Notes under the pieces: model-generated
What the model was told of the DNA's origin: nothing
Seen by the model: the letters and a program-made list of their open reading frames with translations, nothing else
Databases searched by the model: none
Assembly (NCBI GenBank): GCA_948567375.1
Contig: OX419756.1
Coordinates: 2,237,001 to 2,301,000, forward strand
Origin: Lunularia cruciata
Taxonomy: Eukaryota; Streptophyta; Marchantiopsida; Lunulariales; Lunulariaceae
DNA length: 64,000 bases
Direction: 5' to 3'
Program-made: the position numbers and the translations under genes
Part shown: positions 1 through 11,060 of the stretch, piece by piece
How positions within the stretch are numbered: the first letter of the stretch is position 1
Layout of the letters: each line of letters opens with the position of its first letter

Positions 1-200
1 TCTCATTGTAGTCTATACCTTTGGTTTTGAAAACCTTTTGCCACAAGTTTGACTTTGTACTGCTTGCTTCCATCATGTTCTTCTTTGATTTTGTACACCC
101 ATTTTTTCTACAAATTTTTTTCACTCTGGAAACTTAGTCCATGACCAAGTCTCATTCTTCTCTATGGATTACATCTCTTCCTTCATTTTAAGCTCTCATT
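1..200 (-). pseudogene. Copia reverse transcriptase, N-terminal fragment
   Basis: The minus-strand translation contains KWVYKIKEEHDGSKQYKVKL followed by VAKGFQNQ, matching the start of the copia-type RT (family consensus about KWVYKvKyk.dGsverYKARLVAKGF). Stops occur within it. The catalytic YxDD part lies beyond the left edge. Confidence 0.75.
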
Positions 201-547
201 GCAATGACTTCTCCTTTTCCATTACCTTTGAGTAGCACTCAGATTCACCATTTTCTATCAAGAAGAACTAAAACATGGATGGGGAATACCTCTCTATTGG
301 TTCTCACAATCTAGTAGATCTCCTTAAATCAGAGGTAGGTGTGATTGGATTTGGTATGATCTCTCTAGTTTCTACCAAACTCTTATTTCCTACAATGTCA
401 TTTTATGAAAAGTCTTCTAACACTATTTCTTCTTGATTCTGCTTGTTCTTTTGTAACCTCAAAACCTGATCCAAGCTTATCTTTGTACATAACATTCTCA
501 TGGAGGATGACATCTCTACTTCTAAGCACATTTCCATCATCTTCATT

Positions 548-1032
548 CTAGAAACTATACCTCATGTCATCTGATCTGTATCTAGTGAAGAGACACTTCA
601 ATAATTTTGAATCAACCTTGTCCCTATTACTATGTTTAATCCTTGCATATGAGATACAACCAAAGGTTTTCAAGTGCAAGAGATCCACCTTCTTTCCTGA
701 CCACTCCTCTTCAAGAATCTTGAATCCTAAGGGACTGATGGTCCTTGATTTGTGAGGTATGCAGTTGTGCTGACTAAATCTGCCCAAGATGTTTTTGGCA
801 ACCTTGCTTGTTGTCTCATGCATCTACCTCTCGCATTGAGATTTTTGTTAAAGTGTTCAACTACACCATTTTGTTGTGGTATCTCATGGAAAATTTTGGT
901 CATTTTGATCCCATTCTTTGTACAATACTCTTTGAACTTTTTGCTACTATAATCTCCACCACTATCATATTTCAAGTACTTGATTTTCAAAACTGATTGG
1001 TGTTCCCTCAAATTTCCATCACTTAAACACAT
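548..1032 (-). pseudogene. Copia integrase core and C-terminal part
   Basis: Two overlapping minus-strand frames together cover the integrase. The right part has LKYDSGGDYSSKKFKEYC and IPQQNGVVEHFNKNL, corresponding to the second and third acidic blocks of the rve core (typically D.G.Ef....f and ..tPqqNGvaER). The left part has LLHLKTFGCISYARI and the copia-type motif F.RYRSDDMRYSF. The usual GVVER reads GVVEH here. A frameshift joins the two parts near 727-823. Confidence 0.85.
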
Positions 1033-1066
1033 TGCATATATCTGGTTTATTTTTCAAAAAGTAAAC

Positions 1067-1342
1067 CTATACCTTCTTGGTAGCATCACCTATGAAGGTG
1101 ACATAGCCATGAGATCTTCCAAGTGACTCAATTGAAGTTATGCCATACACATATATATGTATTAACTCTAGCTTTCTTGCTTTCTGTACTTGTAAAGCCT
1201 TTATGAAGATAACTTGCTCTTGCGTTCCCAAAACACATGGTTCACAAAAGCCAAGTTGAGTAGTCTTCAACTTTGGGATCTGACCATTGGAAACTAATTG
1301 TTTCATACCCTTCTCACTCATGTGAACAAGTCTTGGTGGCAC
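1067..1342 (-). pseudogene. Copia GAG-pre-integrase domain
   Basis: The 91-residue frame has HMSEKGMKQLVSNGQIP and LGFCEPCVLGTQEQV, the H-C2 zinc-binding pre-integrase module (consensus .H.s..gm..L...g.ip......CE.C..Gkq..v.F), then KARKLELIHIYVYG, the start of the integrase core (usual LELIHTDVWG, so the first catalytic Asp is replaced by Tyr). It lies directly upstream of the integrase core on the minus strand. Confidence 0.85.
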
Positions 1343-1545
1343 ATAATCAAAGGATAAATTGCATTAGCAACTATCATCAAATGGTCTGATTTTCCCATAA
1401 CATACGGGGTTCCAACCTTTTGTCCTTGTGCCAAAATCAGATTTCTCCAAGTAACCTTCCATTGCACACTTTCAAAGGATGTTTGATATCTTCCTCATCT
1501 AATTGACCTATGGAAATCAAATTCCTCTTTAGTTGAAGGATATAT

Positions 1546-1791
1546 CTAAAGATTTTTCAAAGTGCATATTGATCCTTGAGAGGTCTTTAAGTTCACATTG
1601 CCTTTTCCTTTGGTAAAAAAGGATTTATTGTCAACAAGGTGAACCTTTCCAAGGTTACCTACAACAAAGTTATGCATCAAATCTTCACATGGGGTAGAGT
1701 GAAATAGTGCACCAGAATCTATAACCCAAGATTCCTTGGGACACTCTACATAGCAAACAGGTGCATCCTCTTGTTCTATTGCTATATTCAA
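1546..1791 (-). pseudogene. Copia aspartic protease
   Basis: The frame contains SWVIDSGALFHSTPCEDLMH, with the D-S-G active-site triad expected of retropepsins in copia elements (usual form WiiDSGAs.HmT), and VHLVDNKSFFTKGKGNVNL, matching the flap region. It lies between the gag zinc knuckle and the pre-integrase domain, as expected. Confidence 0.85.
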
Positions 1792-1818
1792 TAAGTTCTC
1801 CTCCTTCTTCAGACTTTT

Positions 1819-1860
1819 ACATTGACTCTTAAAGTGACCAAGCTTATTGCAATTCTAGCA
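1819..1860 (-). pseudogene. CCHC zinc knuckle of copia gag, with stop codon
   Basis: The minus-strand codons give C*NCNKLGHFKSQC: all four metal ligands of a C-x2-C-x4-H-x4-C knuckle are intact but a TAG interrupts the first x2 spacer. The flanking 1870-1980 sequence is rich in Arg, Gln and Ser on this strand, like the basic linker of copia gag proteins. Confidence 0.85.
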
Positions 1861-1869
1861 TGCAGTTTC

Positions 1870-2535
1870 TTTACGTACTTCCTTGTGGCTTGTTGACTCA
1901 GTTCTTTTCATTGATTGTGATCTACCATTTCTTTGACTTTGACCTTGTTGCCTTCTTCCTCTACTCTTTGCAAATAGTACTACACTTGATGATTTTCAAG
2001 AATTATGTCTACAAATGTCTTTATTGAGAATCAAGTCTTGTATATTCTCCAACTTGAGATCTGATCATGATGAAGTACTCATTGTTGTAAATGTTGCTCC
2101 ACAATTATCAAGTAATGATGATAATAACAACAATGCTTGAACTTGATCTTCACAAATTCCAATCTTGAAATGATTGAATTGAAATCAGTCACATGGTCTC
2201 AAACTAATGTACCTTCTTTCATCCATGTGTTGACTAACAAAAAAATCAAGAATATCTTGTTTGAGGCTGAAGGTTTGTCATACATATTTGCTAATTCCTT
2301 AATCAACTCGTGAATGGTCTTCTTTTGGACATTTTTGTAAGCAACATTTCTTGCTAATGTCAATTTGACCACATCCAAGGCTTGTAAATCTAGAAGCTCC
2401 CACTCAGCTTCTCCATCTTTTTTGGCTTTTATGTCTCAAGTGGTAGGTATAGCTTCTTTTGATATAGATAGTCCTCAATCTGCATCTTCCAAATTCCAAA
2501 ATCCTTACCGTTGAACTTGTCATTTTTGAATTCCC
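1870..2535 (-). pseudogene. Copia gag N-terminal and central region
   Basis: Near the primer site the minus strand reads FKNDKFNGKDFGIWKMQIED followed by YLYQKKLYLPLE, matching the conserved start of plant copia gag (l.Fdg.Nf..Wk.kme..L....l...l). Farther on the frame shifts and stops repeatedly, but YS.FF..STH. and RSSSS fit the rest of a UBN2-type gag. Confidence 0.75.
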
Positions 2536-2573
2536 ATCTTTTGCAATCATTCCAATCTCTCTCCAAAACAAAA

Positions 2574-2585
2574 ACTTTGATACCA
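2574..2585 (-). promoter_or_regulatory. Primer binding site (initiator Met tRNA type)
   Basis: The minus strand reads TGGTATCAAAGT, three bases inside the LTR end. This matches the 3' end of plant initiator methionine tRNA (TGGTATCAGAGC) apart from late positions. It fixes the LTR/internal border and the element's orientation. Confidence 0.8.
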
Positions 2586-2588
2586 CTT

Positions 2589-2781
2589 TGTTGGGACAAA
2601 TTGCACTTGGATTTGAGAGAGCAATTGGAATATAAATTTGGCTACTATATGGAGAAAAATCATTCATCAATCTGGTCAATGCAATACATGCATAGAAATT
2701 ACACAAATTTTGTGTGCTTACATCCACAATTGCATAAGATTAAGTTCATTCAAAAACCATTTAAGTCACAACTACCACAAA

Positions 2782-2843
<62 letters not shown>

Positions 2844-2880
2844 GCTTGCAATTGTCTTTATCTAGTTCTAGAATGTGTGG
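2589..2880 (-). mobile_element. 5' LTR of the copia element (inner end), with (TA)n
   Basis: The LTR begins on the plus strand with TGTTGGGACA at 2589, directly outside the primer site. Its far end cannot be placed: it contains a long TA run (2785-2840), and a solo LTR of another family seems to lie within or beside it from about 3.1 kb. Confidence 0.6.
2785..2840. repeat. (TA)28 microsatellite
   Basis: An uninterrupted 56-base TA dinucleotide run within the copia LTR. Confidence 0.95.
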
Positions 2881-3099
2881 TGCCAATGATCCCCTATCTA
2901 ACCCTAGATTGTTTGGTACCAACTAATACACATCACCTCGCAAAGTTTTCAAGTGAGATCCATTCTCATAGCTACCCATAGGGTATAGTCCTGAAATCTT
3001 ACAGTCCATTAGCATTTCACACAAGAGCCATTCTCATAGCTCCCGTAGCTCTTGAAAGACACATGTGTCCTAAACTTTAGATGGATGTACTTCTTTTCT

Positions 3100-3680
3100 A
3101 GATCTCCATTTACCATGATCTTGGTGTTGATGGAAAGCATTTGAGAAGTTGCTTCCAAAAAAATGAGGCATGCCTCATTTTTCATGTTTATTCACAAATA
3201 AATCAGTCCTAGTGTGAACTAATTTTTATGCACTTCCATAAATGGAATCCCATAGTTGAAGATCAGTCCTGTACTTATACTTCTACACCCCATAGAAGAT
3301 TTATCCCATGTTGACTCTTCAATGTCCATGTAAAGCATTCTTATAATTAATTAGACTCCATACTAAACAAATTTTTTGGTGAGAAGCTTCTAGGAATTTT
3401 CCAAGTGTAGAATAACTTGTTTCTCAAGTTGACGGTTAACTTAGCTTGCACTCCAATAAAGTAGCTTCTAGAAGGAACCTTCCTTGGGAGATTCTTGGGA
3501 GTCTTGTGCCTAGGTTGCTTATAAATACCAAAGCCAAGCTCAAGCTAGGCATTTAGAGTTTCCTTCACTGGAGTGTTTCCATTCTGATTTCCATTCTCTT
3601 ATTTCTCTCTTTGGTCTTGTTACTTGTAGTGAGTCTCTTGATAGTTTTTTGCTCCTCAAGAACATTATCTCATATAGCTG
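3100..3680 (+). mobile_element. Solo LTR, same family as the LTR at 62.5-62.9 kb
   Basis: The TATA region TATAAATACCAAAGCCAAG (3520 onward) and the downstream stretch TTTCCATTCTC.TATTTCTCTC match the reverse complement of 62510-62630. Upstream, GGTTAACTT.GCTTGCACTC at about 3432 also matches. No gypsy internal region lies on either side, so this is a solo LTR or fragment. It carries GAA/TTC palindromes upstream of the TATA box (3381-3395, 3464-3484). Exact ends were not determined. A perfect 24-bp palindrome lies at 3159-3182. Confidence 0.7.
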
Positions 3681-4555
3681 TTATATGGCAATAAGCCATA
3701 TAATAACTTTTGGCTAACTACAAATAACCTTGGTGATGATTGAGGATTTGTCTATTCTAACACCAAGGTTACTCAACTTGACTAGTGAGAGTTTCTACTT
3801 AGCTAATAAACTGGCTATCTCTTCTCTTGGATTTATTTGTAATTGAAATGAATCTTTGTTGGAGAATGTGCTTCTTCGTTGAAGCACATTTCTCATGTAA
3901 CATAATCAATCCACTCCACATCTAGTTTGTGATTCTATAATTGATTAATCTTTGTAAATACTTATCATCTATGGCTACATAGATGTACATTTCTACAACA
4001 TCATTCTTGATTTGCCAGTCAGTCTCTTCTCCATATGTTGTGGCTTGTTTTATGTTATTTGTCCCACTAATGATCCTTGTAAGTCTCTTTGACTTCAAGA
4101 TGATCATCATCTGGAATTTCCAAATCAAGAAATTCCCCCCATTGAATTGACTAGTGTGTGCTATATCTCTAACATCTTTTCCTTGTTCCCATTGTGTCCC
4201 AATCTACTCTCAAATCTAAAGATCTTCTCTAGTCTCTCAATCTCTCAAAAATTATACAACAAGGATAATCTCCTATCACAATTGGTGTGCCAAGAAACCT
4301 GGACTCATAACCTATTGAAAACTATAGTAAATATTGATGCAAATTTTCATTGCATTTACAACATACAATGAACACAAAGAGGTATATAAAGTACTCCTAT
4401 GAATTTCTTTTTATTGTAAATCTAGTTGCATGAAGTGAGGAATGGAATACTTGGAGGCTAGTATGTAGGTTCTAAGCTACTGAAAAACTTGATCATGTCG
4501 TATGATCTTGCTTCTCCAGATTGATGCTTGCACATCTTGCTGCTCAAGCTTCTTA
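3681..4555. other. Unassigned AT-rich sequence
   Basis: No gene is supported. Frames here are short with no recognisable motif. The stretch may include the outer part of the copia LTR displaced by the solo LTR, but I could not match its ends. Confidence 0.4.
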
Positions 4556-4559
4556 ACTA

Positions 4560-5560
4560 TGCCACCAACATTTGGATGGAATGAACAACATGGTCTTTAA
4601 AAGGTAAGACCAAAATACTCTAACCCTAGCTAATACCACCACTAGGTACTATGGTTAAACCCTAACACCTAAAATATAGGTACTTGCTATATCAATGCTA
4701 CATGTACTACCATCTAAAATTTACTTTCAACATTCTCATCCCAAAATTCATAAATTTTAACAAACACCTTTCTTCCCCCACATGGTTCTCTTAATTATAA
4801 CAAAGACACCATTGTGGAAGTAAGAGTATTAACAACCACACTAACTCATGCAAGGAATTACATGCCAATTGATTGTGCAAAAAGAAAATCTAGCCCAATC
4901 ATAGAGTACACAAGGAAGCCTATAGAATAAGCACTGATATGAAAAACTCATCTTAGATCACTCTCTAAATATTTCTTGCTTGGTATACTAACCACTCCCA
5001 TTACTTGACAATATATTCAAAATGGTTAATGAGAAAGTGGACATAGTGTGTATAATCAAGTATCAATAATATTTGCCTTATATGGCATTCCAAGTGACCC
5101 AATCATAGTTATTGTGTATCTTTCACTGATGTGTCTTTACCATTTGCATTATATGGCATTCCAAGTGGCCCAATCATAGTTATTGTGTATCTTTCACTGA
5201 TGTGTTTACCATTTGCATAGTAAAGAATCCATGACACATCATAGATGTTGTATCTTGTGTGGCTCAAAGTGACACAATGGGAAATAATGTCATACTAGCA
5301 CAAATATAATAGTATTAATGTGAGATGCTCCATCCTATATCTCCTTATATCTACAAAACCACAACCTACTCATATCACACCTAAAATAAAAAAATAAATC
5401 ACTCTCATACCAAAGTCCTTGCTCAAAACCCTAGAATATTAAAGTACACTCATGTCTTCTTAGAGAACTCTTTATAATCTTTAATTTGGGTATCAAAAAT
5501 AAACCAAATTTGTAAAATGAAGAGAATAGCCATCTTAGGCATATAATAAGTTTGTCAAAA
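4560..5560 (-). mobile_element. LINE 5' region, third copy, truncated
   Basis: This stretch aligns by eye with 54.26-54.95 kb: AAGACACCAT...GGAAGTA (about 4802), ACATGCCAA, ACCACTCCCA, TTCCAAGTGGCCCAATCATA and TATCTACAAAACCACAACC (about 5348) all recur there in the same order and orientation. The minus-strand translation of 5190-5230 gives a broken form (..IHNNYDWATWNAI) of the zinc-finger tail HKDYDWTTWDVH. The RT and 3' end are absent. Confidence 0.7.
5071..5210. repeat. Tandem duplication, 71 + 69 bp
   Basis: Two head-to-tail copies beginning ATTTGCNTTATATGGCATTC; unit 1 at 5071-5141, unit 2 at 5142-5210, differing by a 2-bp deletion and two substitutions. It duplicates the end of the zinc-finger coding part of the LINE fragment. 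Confidence 0.9.
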
Positions 5561-6335
5561 CCTCTCGATTATAGTAAAAACATTAAAATTAATGTTGGTT
5601 TGTTAGCCCTATTAATCTATTTCTTAACCGTGTTCTCATCTTTGTTCCTTACTTTCTTGTCTTTTAAGAATTACAACAATAATCACTCTTTAAATATTTT
5701 TCTAATGATGTTAATATGATATGTAAAAATATAATTAATAAAGACTATTAAATTTTTGTTATCATGTAACTAGAGTACACTATGAATTATTGAAGGATCA
5801 ATCATAACTAGTAATCAAAATCATTATAGAGATGTGCCATTATTGAGAAAGATATACAGAGATGATAAGAACCATCTAATAGTTTGCATATTTTAGACTT
5901 GGTTTAAGAAGATGAGTGTAATTTTTCACTCAAAAACATGTCTATAATTGTGTTTAATTGGCTAACTTTGTGCCAATAGCCACATTAAGACAAAGGATGC
6001 AATTGTTATCTAGAATGATTGGGCGTAAAGTGTCTATAAGTGGCTTTTTAAGCCCGTCATCAAATTCCAAGGCTCAATCTTGGATAGGAAGTGGAAACCA
6101 CCAAGCTGGACTGTGGTAGGGGCAGAGGAAATTGTCAATGGAGAGGTGAATGCATAGAGATAAAAAAGAAAATCAATGGCATAAGAAGGCCCCTTTTTTG
6201 GGGGGCTGGAGCTATCAATGAAATGCCACTCTAGAAGAGCTAGAATTCTAACCTTGTGTCAAAATTTCCAGGCCAAGGGACAGACTCAAGTGGACAGTTT
6301 CTATGCAATGTGTTATTAGAAGATAGAATGGATCC
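5561..6335. other. Unassigned sequence between LINE fragment and gypsy A
   Basis: No gene is recognisable. The right part should contain the 3' end (chromodomain and LTR) of gypsy A, but I could not see either. A small C4-T6-G6 foldback lies near 6190-6206. Confidence 0.4.
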
Positions 6336-6339
6336 TCAT

Positions 6340-7290
6340 GTGATTAAGAAGTGTAATTTATAGGTGATAGCAAAAATATTTTGAGTAATATCAAATGGAC
6401 CTATCCAATTAGGAGCAAGTTTACAAACTTATATGCCAAGTGAGAGAGGAAGTGTACTAAAGAAAATCATGACCTTATTGCTTATTCAGAAGGTGAGATC
6501 ACAAAAACGTTTTATCAATATGTTGGTTTTGCCAATTTTAAGCAACAAGAAGATGAGACTTGGCTTGGTCTAAGGATGAAAATAACATGGATAAGAAGGT
6601 GGAAATATAAGGGATATGAAATGTGATGAAAAAGAAGAGAATTGGGAACAAGGAGATCTTGCCTATAATAAAGGAATAAAAGAGAGACTCTAGTACTTGT
6701 TTGTTTAGAATTATTATAAGAAAATTATGCAGTTTAAGACAAGTATCTCAATTGGTGTGATTAACATTGACAAAGGTATGTACCAGATCTTCTAGAGAGC
6801 AATTTTTTTGTTTGGTTTGCCCATCAATTTGAGAATGCAAGACCATAAACAAGGCAAGCTTGGTATTGAGTAGTTTGAAGAGTATTTGTGAACATTTCTA
6901 GTGAATCAAGGATCACAATTAGAGATGAGAACCCTTGGCATCCTATGGTGCTTGAAGATAGTGTCTAAGTAAATCTTGGCCAACATTGGAGCATCTATTG
7001 TATCCATAGTATCTACTTATTGAGCTTATAAAAAAACCACTATTGCAATATGGCCTTGGTTTTTCTTTGGCAAGGATGCAGTGAAATCTAAGCTTACATG
7101 TTCCCATTGAGTAGATAGAATTGGTAATGGTTGAATTAGTTCACTTAGCTTCTGGTTGTCTATCTTGTTGCATTGATAACTACAAACAAGATTGGACAAT
7201 CTCTTGAACCTTGAATGCCATGTTTGGCCACCATTATTGGTATTATAGGGTACTTAATGTCTTTTCCACACCCATATGCCCAAAAATTTG
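6340..7290 (-). pseudogene. Integrase of gypsy A
   Basis: The HHCC zinc module appears at about 7150-7290 as GHMGVEKTLSTL...WWPNMA, with the cysteine pair damaged (QSCL*LSMQQDR). The core starts at about 7110 with WEHVSLDFTASLPKKNQGHI then AIVVF, and later MPRVLISNCDP (usual ..vISDRDpkF, with D changed to N). The C-terminal DNA-binding part lies at 6360-6600. Many stops are present. Confidence 0.8.
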
Positions 7291-8059
7291 TAAATCATAT
7301 GCTCCTTGAAGTTGCATAAATCATAGATATCCCAAGTTAGGACATAGATTGGTTCTTACAAAATAGAAGGCCATTCTTGACAAAAAAGAGTGTTATACTT
7401 CTTGCCATATGCTGCAAGGTGACTCTATACAAGATGAAAGAACGGTTCTTGTTGTAAGGCAATCTTGAACTCTATATGTACCTTTTGAGTCTACTTTTCA
7501 TTAACATTGTGGTGATTGTTTCTATTCAAGGAGAATCTTCAGATCAATTCTTCCTAACAAGGCATCATAAATGACATGAAACTTTCTTATTTTGTACTCA
7601 AGCTTGATATCAACTAATTACAGTTGTTCTTCCCATTGGGATGTCAACTCATGTGCTCCAAATGTAAGGTCTACAACAAGATTTTGTGATCAATTTGTAC
7701 TATCACTTGCTCAAGAGATAATGTCTCCACACCTTTGTTGTGTAAACCATTGCAATTTTTCTTGATCTCAAGAAAAATAATTCTTTTTAATTGCATTGAT
7801 TCATCAAAATAAAAAGGCAATGGGTTGCAATCCATCTAGAAATTAATATTGCAACATAACTTTAATTGCAAAGTTAGAAGCATCAAAATAAACTACACAA
7901 GGTAAAAAAGTTGAGGATTATATGGTTGGATATTGGGTTTTGAAGATATCATTACTTTCAATTTCTTGAATTCTTCATCTTGCTTGGTGGTCCATTGAAA
8001 GCTTGTTGTCTTTTTCAAGAGATCATTCAACAATGCAACATGCAAGCATAGTAGTGGAT

Positions 8060-9020
8060 GAACCATCAACAAAAACTAGCTAATCCATTGAATCCTTGGA
8101 CTTATATGACATCCTGAGGAGTAGGCCAATTGATAATGACTTTGATTTTCTCCTCTTCTATCTTGATCCCCTCTGTTGAAACCTTATGGCCCAAGAAGGT
8201 AACTTATTTTTTCCACAAGATGCATTTTGGAATTCTTACAATGGAACTACCATTATCATAGCCATTTTAAGATTTCTCCCAGTTGGTTCTTTATTTTACC
8301 TCCATCTTCCTATAAATTAAGGGTTGGTCTAGATTGACACCTCCCTTTTGCTAAGTTGACACCTCCTCCACATTATAGGACTCTAATTAACTTAAAAGAC
8401 TTTCATAATCCTTGCATTTACTAGTCCCATACTAGTGGAACCAATCAAAGTATTGTGATGTGGAGGGAGTGTCACCCTAGGAAAAAGGGTGTATCAACCT
8501 ATACCAGCCCTAGATTTAGAATATCATCTAAGAACATGACTTGTGTTGATCTAGTAGTTCTTCCAGCACTCAATATATTTGATTCATGAAGCCTACAAGA
8601 GCATTAGTGAACCCAAAAAGTAAAACTCTCCATTCAAGGTATCTATATCTTGTGCAAAAGGCGGTCTTTCTCACATCTTCCCTCCATCAATAAGAATTTT
8701 CCAATAGCCATTTTGAAGATTCAACGTTGAGAAGTATTGTGCTTCACTTAGTTGATCCATTGGATCATTAATTTGAAGCAAAGGATATGCATTCTTCATA
8801 GATTATTTATTAAGTGCATGATAATCAATATAAAATTGAAGAACTCAATCCTTCTTTGGTATAAAGAGTACTAGTGCTCCCTAAGGAGATATGTTATATT
8901 GCATGAATCCTTTTCCAACAACTCAATTAATATTATTCAAAGTCCTTCTAACTCTTTGATGAGAGTTGATAGATTGGTCTACTCATTAGAGTATTACTTG
9001 GAAATAGCTTGATCTTGAAG
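8060..9020 (-). pseudogene. Reverse transcriptase of gypsy A, split by a MITE
   Basis: The minus strand shows KNAYPLLQINDPMDQL (8749-8796) and FSTLNLQNGYWKI (fingers/palm), then VMFLDDIL (8519-8540), which keeps the catalytic F-x-D-D, then after the MITE IYRKMEVK and VTFLGHKVSTEGIK (8180-8202), the RT C-terminal block. Several stops and a frameshift occur. Confidence 0.85.
8320..8511. mobile_element. MITE (~190 bp) nested in gypsy A RT
   Basis: The two ends are inverted copies of each other for about 55 bp: the left starts GGGTTGGTCTAG (8321) and the right, reverse-complemented, starts GGGCTGGTATAG, and both continue through a shared TTGACACC/TTGATACA block to CTCCACAT. It splits the RT exactly after D-D-I-L: rejoining the flanks restores the expected DDILIYRK reading. 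A 3-bp TAA or 2-bp TA target duplication is possible, but the outer bases have decayed and the superfamily is not settled. Confidence 0.8.
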
Positions 9021-9784
9021 CACATACTTTGACCAAAAGGTAACTCTTTTAGAAGATCACCTAAAAACACATATAAAAACTCTTGTATTATTTGATTAAT
9101 CATTATTTTTTAAAGCTTTTTATCCTCATCAAAGTCCCCTTTTGTGTTAGGTTTAATCCACACTATAAAAATATGAATATTTACCTCTAGAGCTTACTCT
9201 ATAGCTATTGCACTAATAAACTTCCCATCTTGAGATTGACTATTCTTAGATGTCTTCCTCAAGAGATGCAAAACAACATGATCAATTAATCTTACCTTGG
9301 TGTGGTACTTGCATTTATCATCGGGCTCAATCCATTTGAACCCTATGACATTCAAAGCCAAAGAAGATATGCAATGATATCATATTGTAAGGAGGTTACT
9401 ATAAAGCTCATTGCACTTAGAATGCTCTTTCATAATCTTGAATGCAATAGGTTCCAAGATTTGGAATGCAAAATCTTTTCTACCATCCGTCATCATCAAT
9501 TTGTTACCTAATGTTGGCTTGATATGAATATATAATTCCTTTACTAATTGCATAGATACGTAATTCTCAAAATTTTCACTATAAACTAAATTTCTATAAC
9601 CATGATATGATATTATATCTTACAAGTGGATAAAACTTGCATAGGTCAAACCTTCAATCACATTAGAAGTAATAAAATTCACAAAAATAAATGGCTTACT
9701 ATCTCCTCTCAATATCCTTTGTTTCCTTAACTATCATGTTCAAAGAATTCCATCTGGGTAATTGGTCAAAGTTGTCTATTCTTA

Positions 9785-9855
9785 TTTGGATATTCAACAA
9801 AACAATGTCCAATTTAGTGATAGTAAAAGCAACCATCATTTTTCCATAGTTGTTC
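9785..9855 (-). pseudogene. Degenerate gag zinc knuckle of gypsy A
   Basis: The minus strand reads DGCFYYH*IGHCFVEYPNK. Compared with C-x2-C-x4-H-x4-C, the second and last cysteines read Tyr (TGT to TAT) and one stop is present. The gag body lies to the right up to about 10.48 kb and shows no intact frame. Confidence 0.6.
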
Positions 9856-10480
9856 TTAATTTACCATGCCAAGTAGTCTTTGTTGGATAGCATCAATCTT
9901 CATTGGTTTTGGCTTATCCATCCATGTTTGGTGTGTTTGCAAGTTCTATGGAAATTTTAATAAAGATCAAGTTGTAGTAACCAAGGAATCAAAGTGCTCA
10001 ACCATCTATATGGTTTCAAATCTAGATGTTTGGATTTGCTCAGGGTAACTTCAATTTGGTGTGCAATTTCACATGTCTCAACAACCAATCCAAAGTTTCA
10101 CCTTCTTGTATATCTAAAATTGACATAATGACATATTGGAATTGAGAAATCTAATTTCTCATAGAACCAACTTGCCTCAATTTACCAATTGATCTCATGT
10201 AGTGTTTATGGCTTGAAATATCTCAATTACTACACTATTAAAATTTTCCCATATCAAAATTTGAGCAAAAAATTGAGTATGCTCTATTCAAAATCACCAC
10301 CATAGTTTTATTGCTCCATCAAATTGATTGAAGCCAAGAAGATTTACCTCCAATCATCTAGAGGATTGTAACTTCAAATAATTTACAATCAAACACAAAA
10401 TTTTCTAATACATCCATTAAATTCTTACCTTCAAATAATTTTGGTTTTGGGAATCAAACTCAATCTTCTCCTTCCCAAAA

Positions 10481-10841
10481 TATTACTCTCTCTAATTGCT
10501 CATGTCCTTGACTTTCATTATCTCTCTTTTCCAACAATCAAATAAGAAGCTCAATTTTTTATTGCATAGTAATGATAAATTTATGCATTTCCACCATGAT
10601 TACTACTCTACCATACTATCTCCTTGTAATTTATCTAGGTTAACACATAAATATAATATGTTGATCCTCTTTATAAATTACAATTTGAATGATCAAAGGT
10701 TCATCAAACAAGGTGACCACAATTAGAAAATCCTAGTCAAAGCAAAGTGATGAACTATTGGAAATGGTGCTTTGGTAGTATATTGATATTGAAATCCCAA
10801 TTGTTTGCAAGAATATAATAATATGAAATTACCATACAAGT
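10481..10841. other. Short gap between gypsy A and gypsy B
   Basis: No gene, LTR or repeat is recognised. It ends with the bases CAAGT, a probable target duplication of element B. Confidence 0.4.
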
Positions 10842-11060
10842 TATAATACCATTAGCTAGACATATTATCTAGAGGTGAAAATTGGCTTGGTAATATCTAG
10901 AAAGGTATCATATATGATGGTCTAGGTAGATCAGATAGAGATGTCACCAAAAGAGTACCTCTATTAATAGGGTAGAGTCCAAAAACACTGAAAAAATTTC
11001 AAATCCAAACTTGAAGGCCTAAAAGAATGAATTGGGCCTCAAAAATTGAAATATCTCCTC
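10842..11060 (+). mobile_element. Truncated 5' LTR of element B
   Basis: It matches the first ~215 bp of the LTRs at 14492 and 15223 (AGCTAGACATATTATCTAGA, GTAGATCAGATAGAG, AAAGAGTAC, GGCCTAAA). Similarity stops near CTCCTCCTCC, where protease-region sequence matching 17510 onward begins. Confidence 0.85.

Larger units (their letters stand above)
1..2588 (-). mobile_element. Ty1/copia LTR retrotransposon, decayed, 3' part beyond left edge
   Basis: Read on the minus strand, the canonical copia order is seen from right to left: primer binding site, gag, CCHC knuckle, protease, GAG-pre-integrase, integrase core, then the start of the reverse transcriptase at the window edge. Each domain is recognisable but the frame is broken by stops and small indels, so the element is not autonomous. 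The order protease-integrase-RT separates it from the gypsy elements elsewhere in the window. The other LTR must lie to the left, outside the window. Confidence 0.9.
6336..10480 (-). mobile_element. Ty3/gypsy chromovirus A, decayed, no LTR seen
   Basis: On the minus strand, from right to left, there are remnants of gag, a CCHC knuckle, protease region, RT, RNase H, integrase HHCC, integrase core and integrase C-terminal part. 6360-6590 aligns base by base with 63260-63470 of element F (for example GGTCCTATCCAAT, GCAAGTTTAC.AACTT, GGTGAGATCACAA, GAGCAACAAG), so A and F are one family. Frames are broken throughout. A MITE is inserted in the RT. Confidence 0.85.

Noticed and set aside
2404-2727. 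107-codon minus-strand frame beside the copia primer site
   Set aside because: It runs across the LTR border and primer site; the real gag reading is in another frame on the same strand.
2511-2981. 156-codon plus-strand frame
   Set aside because: Its length comes from the TA repeat (Tyr-Ile run) and it is antisense to copia gag and LTR.
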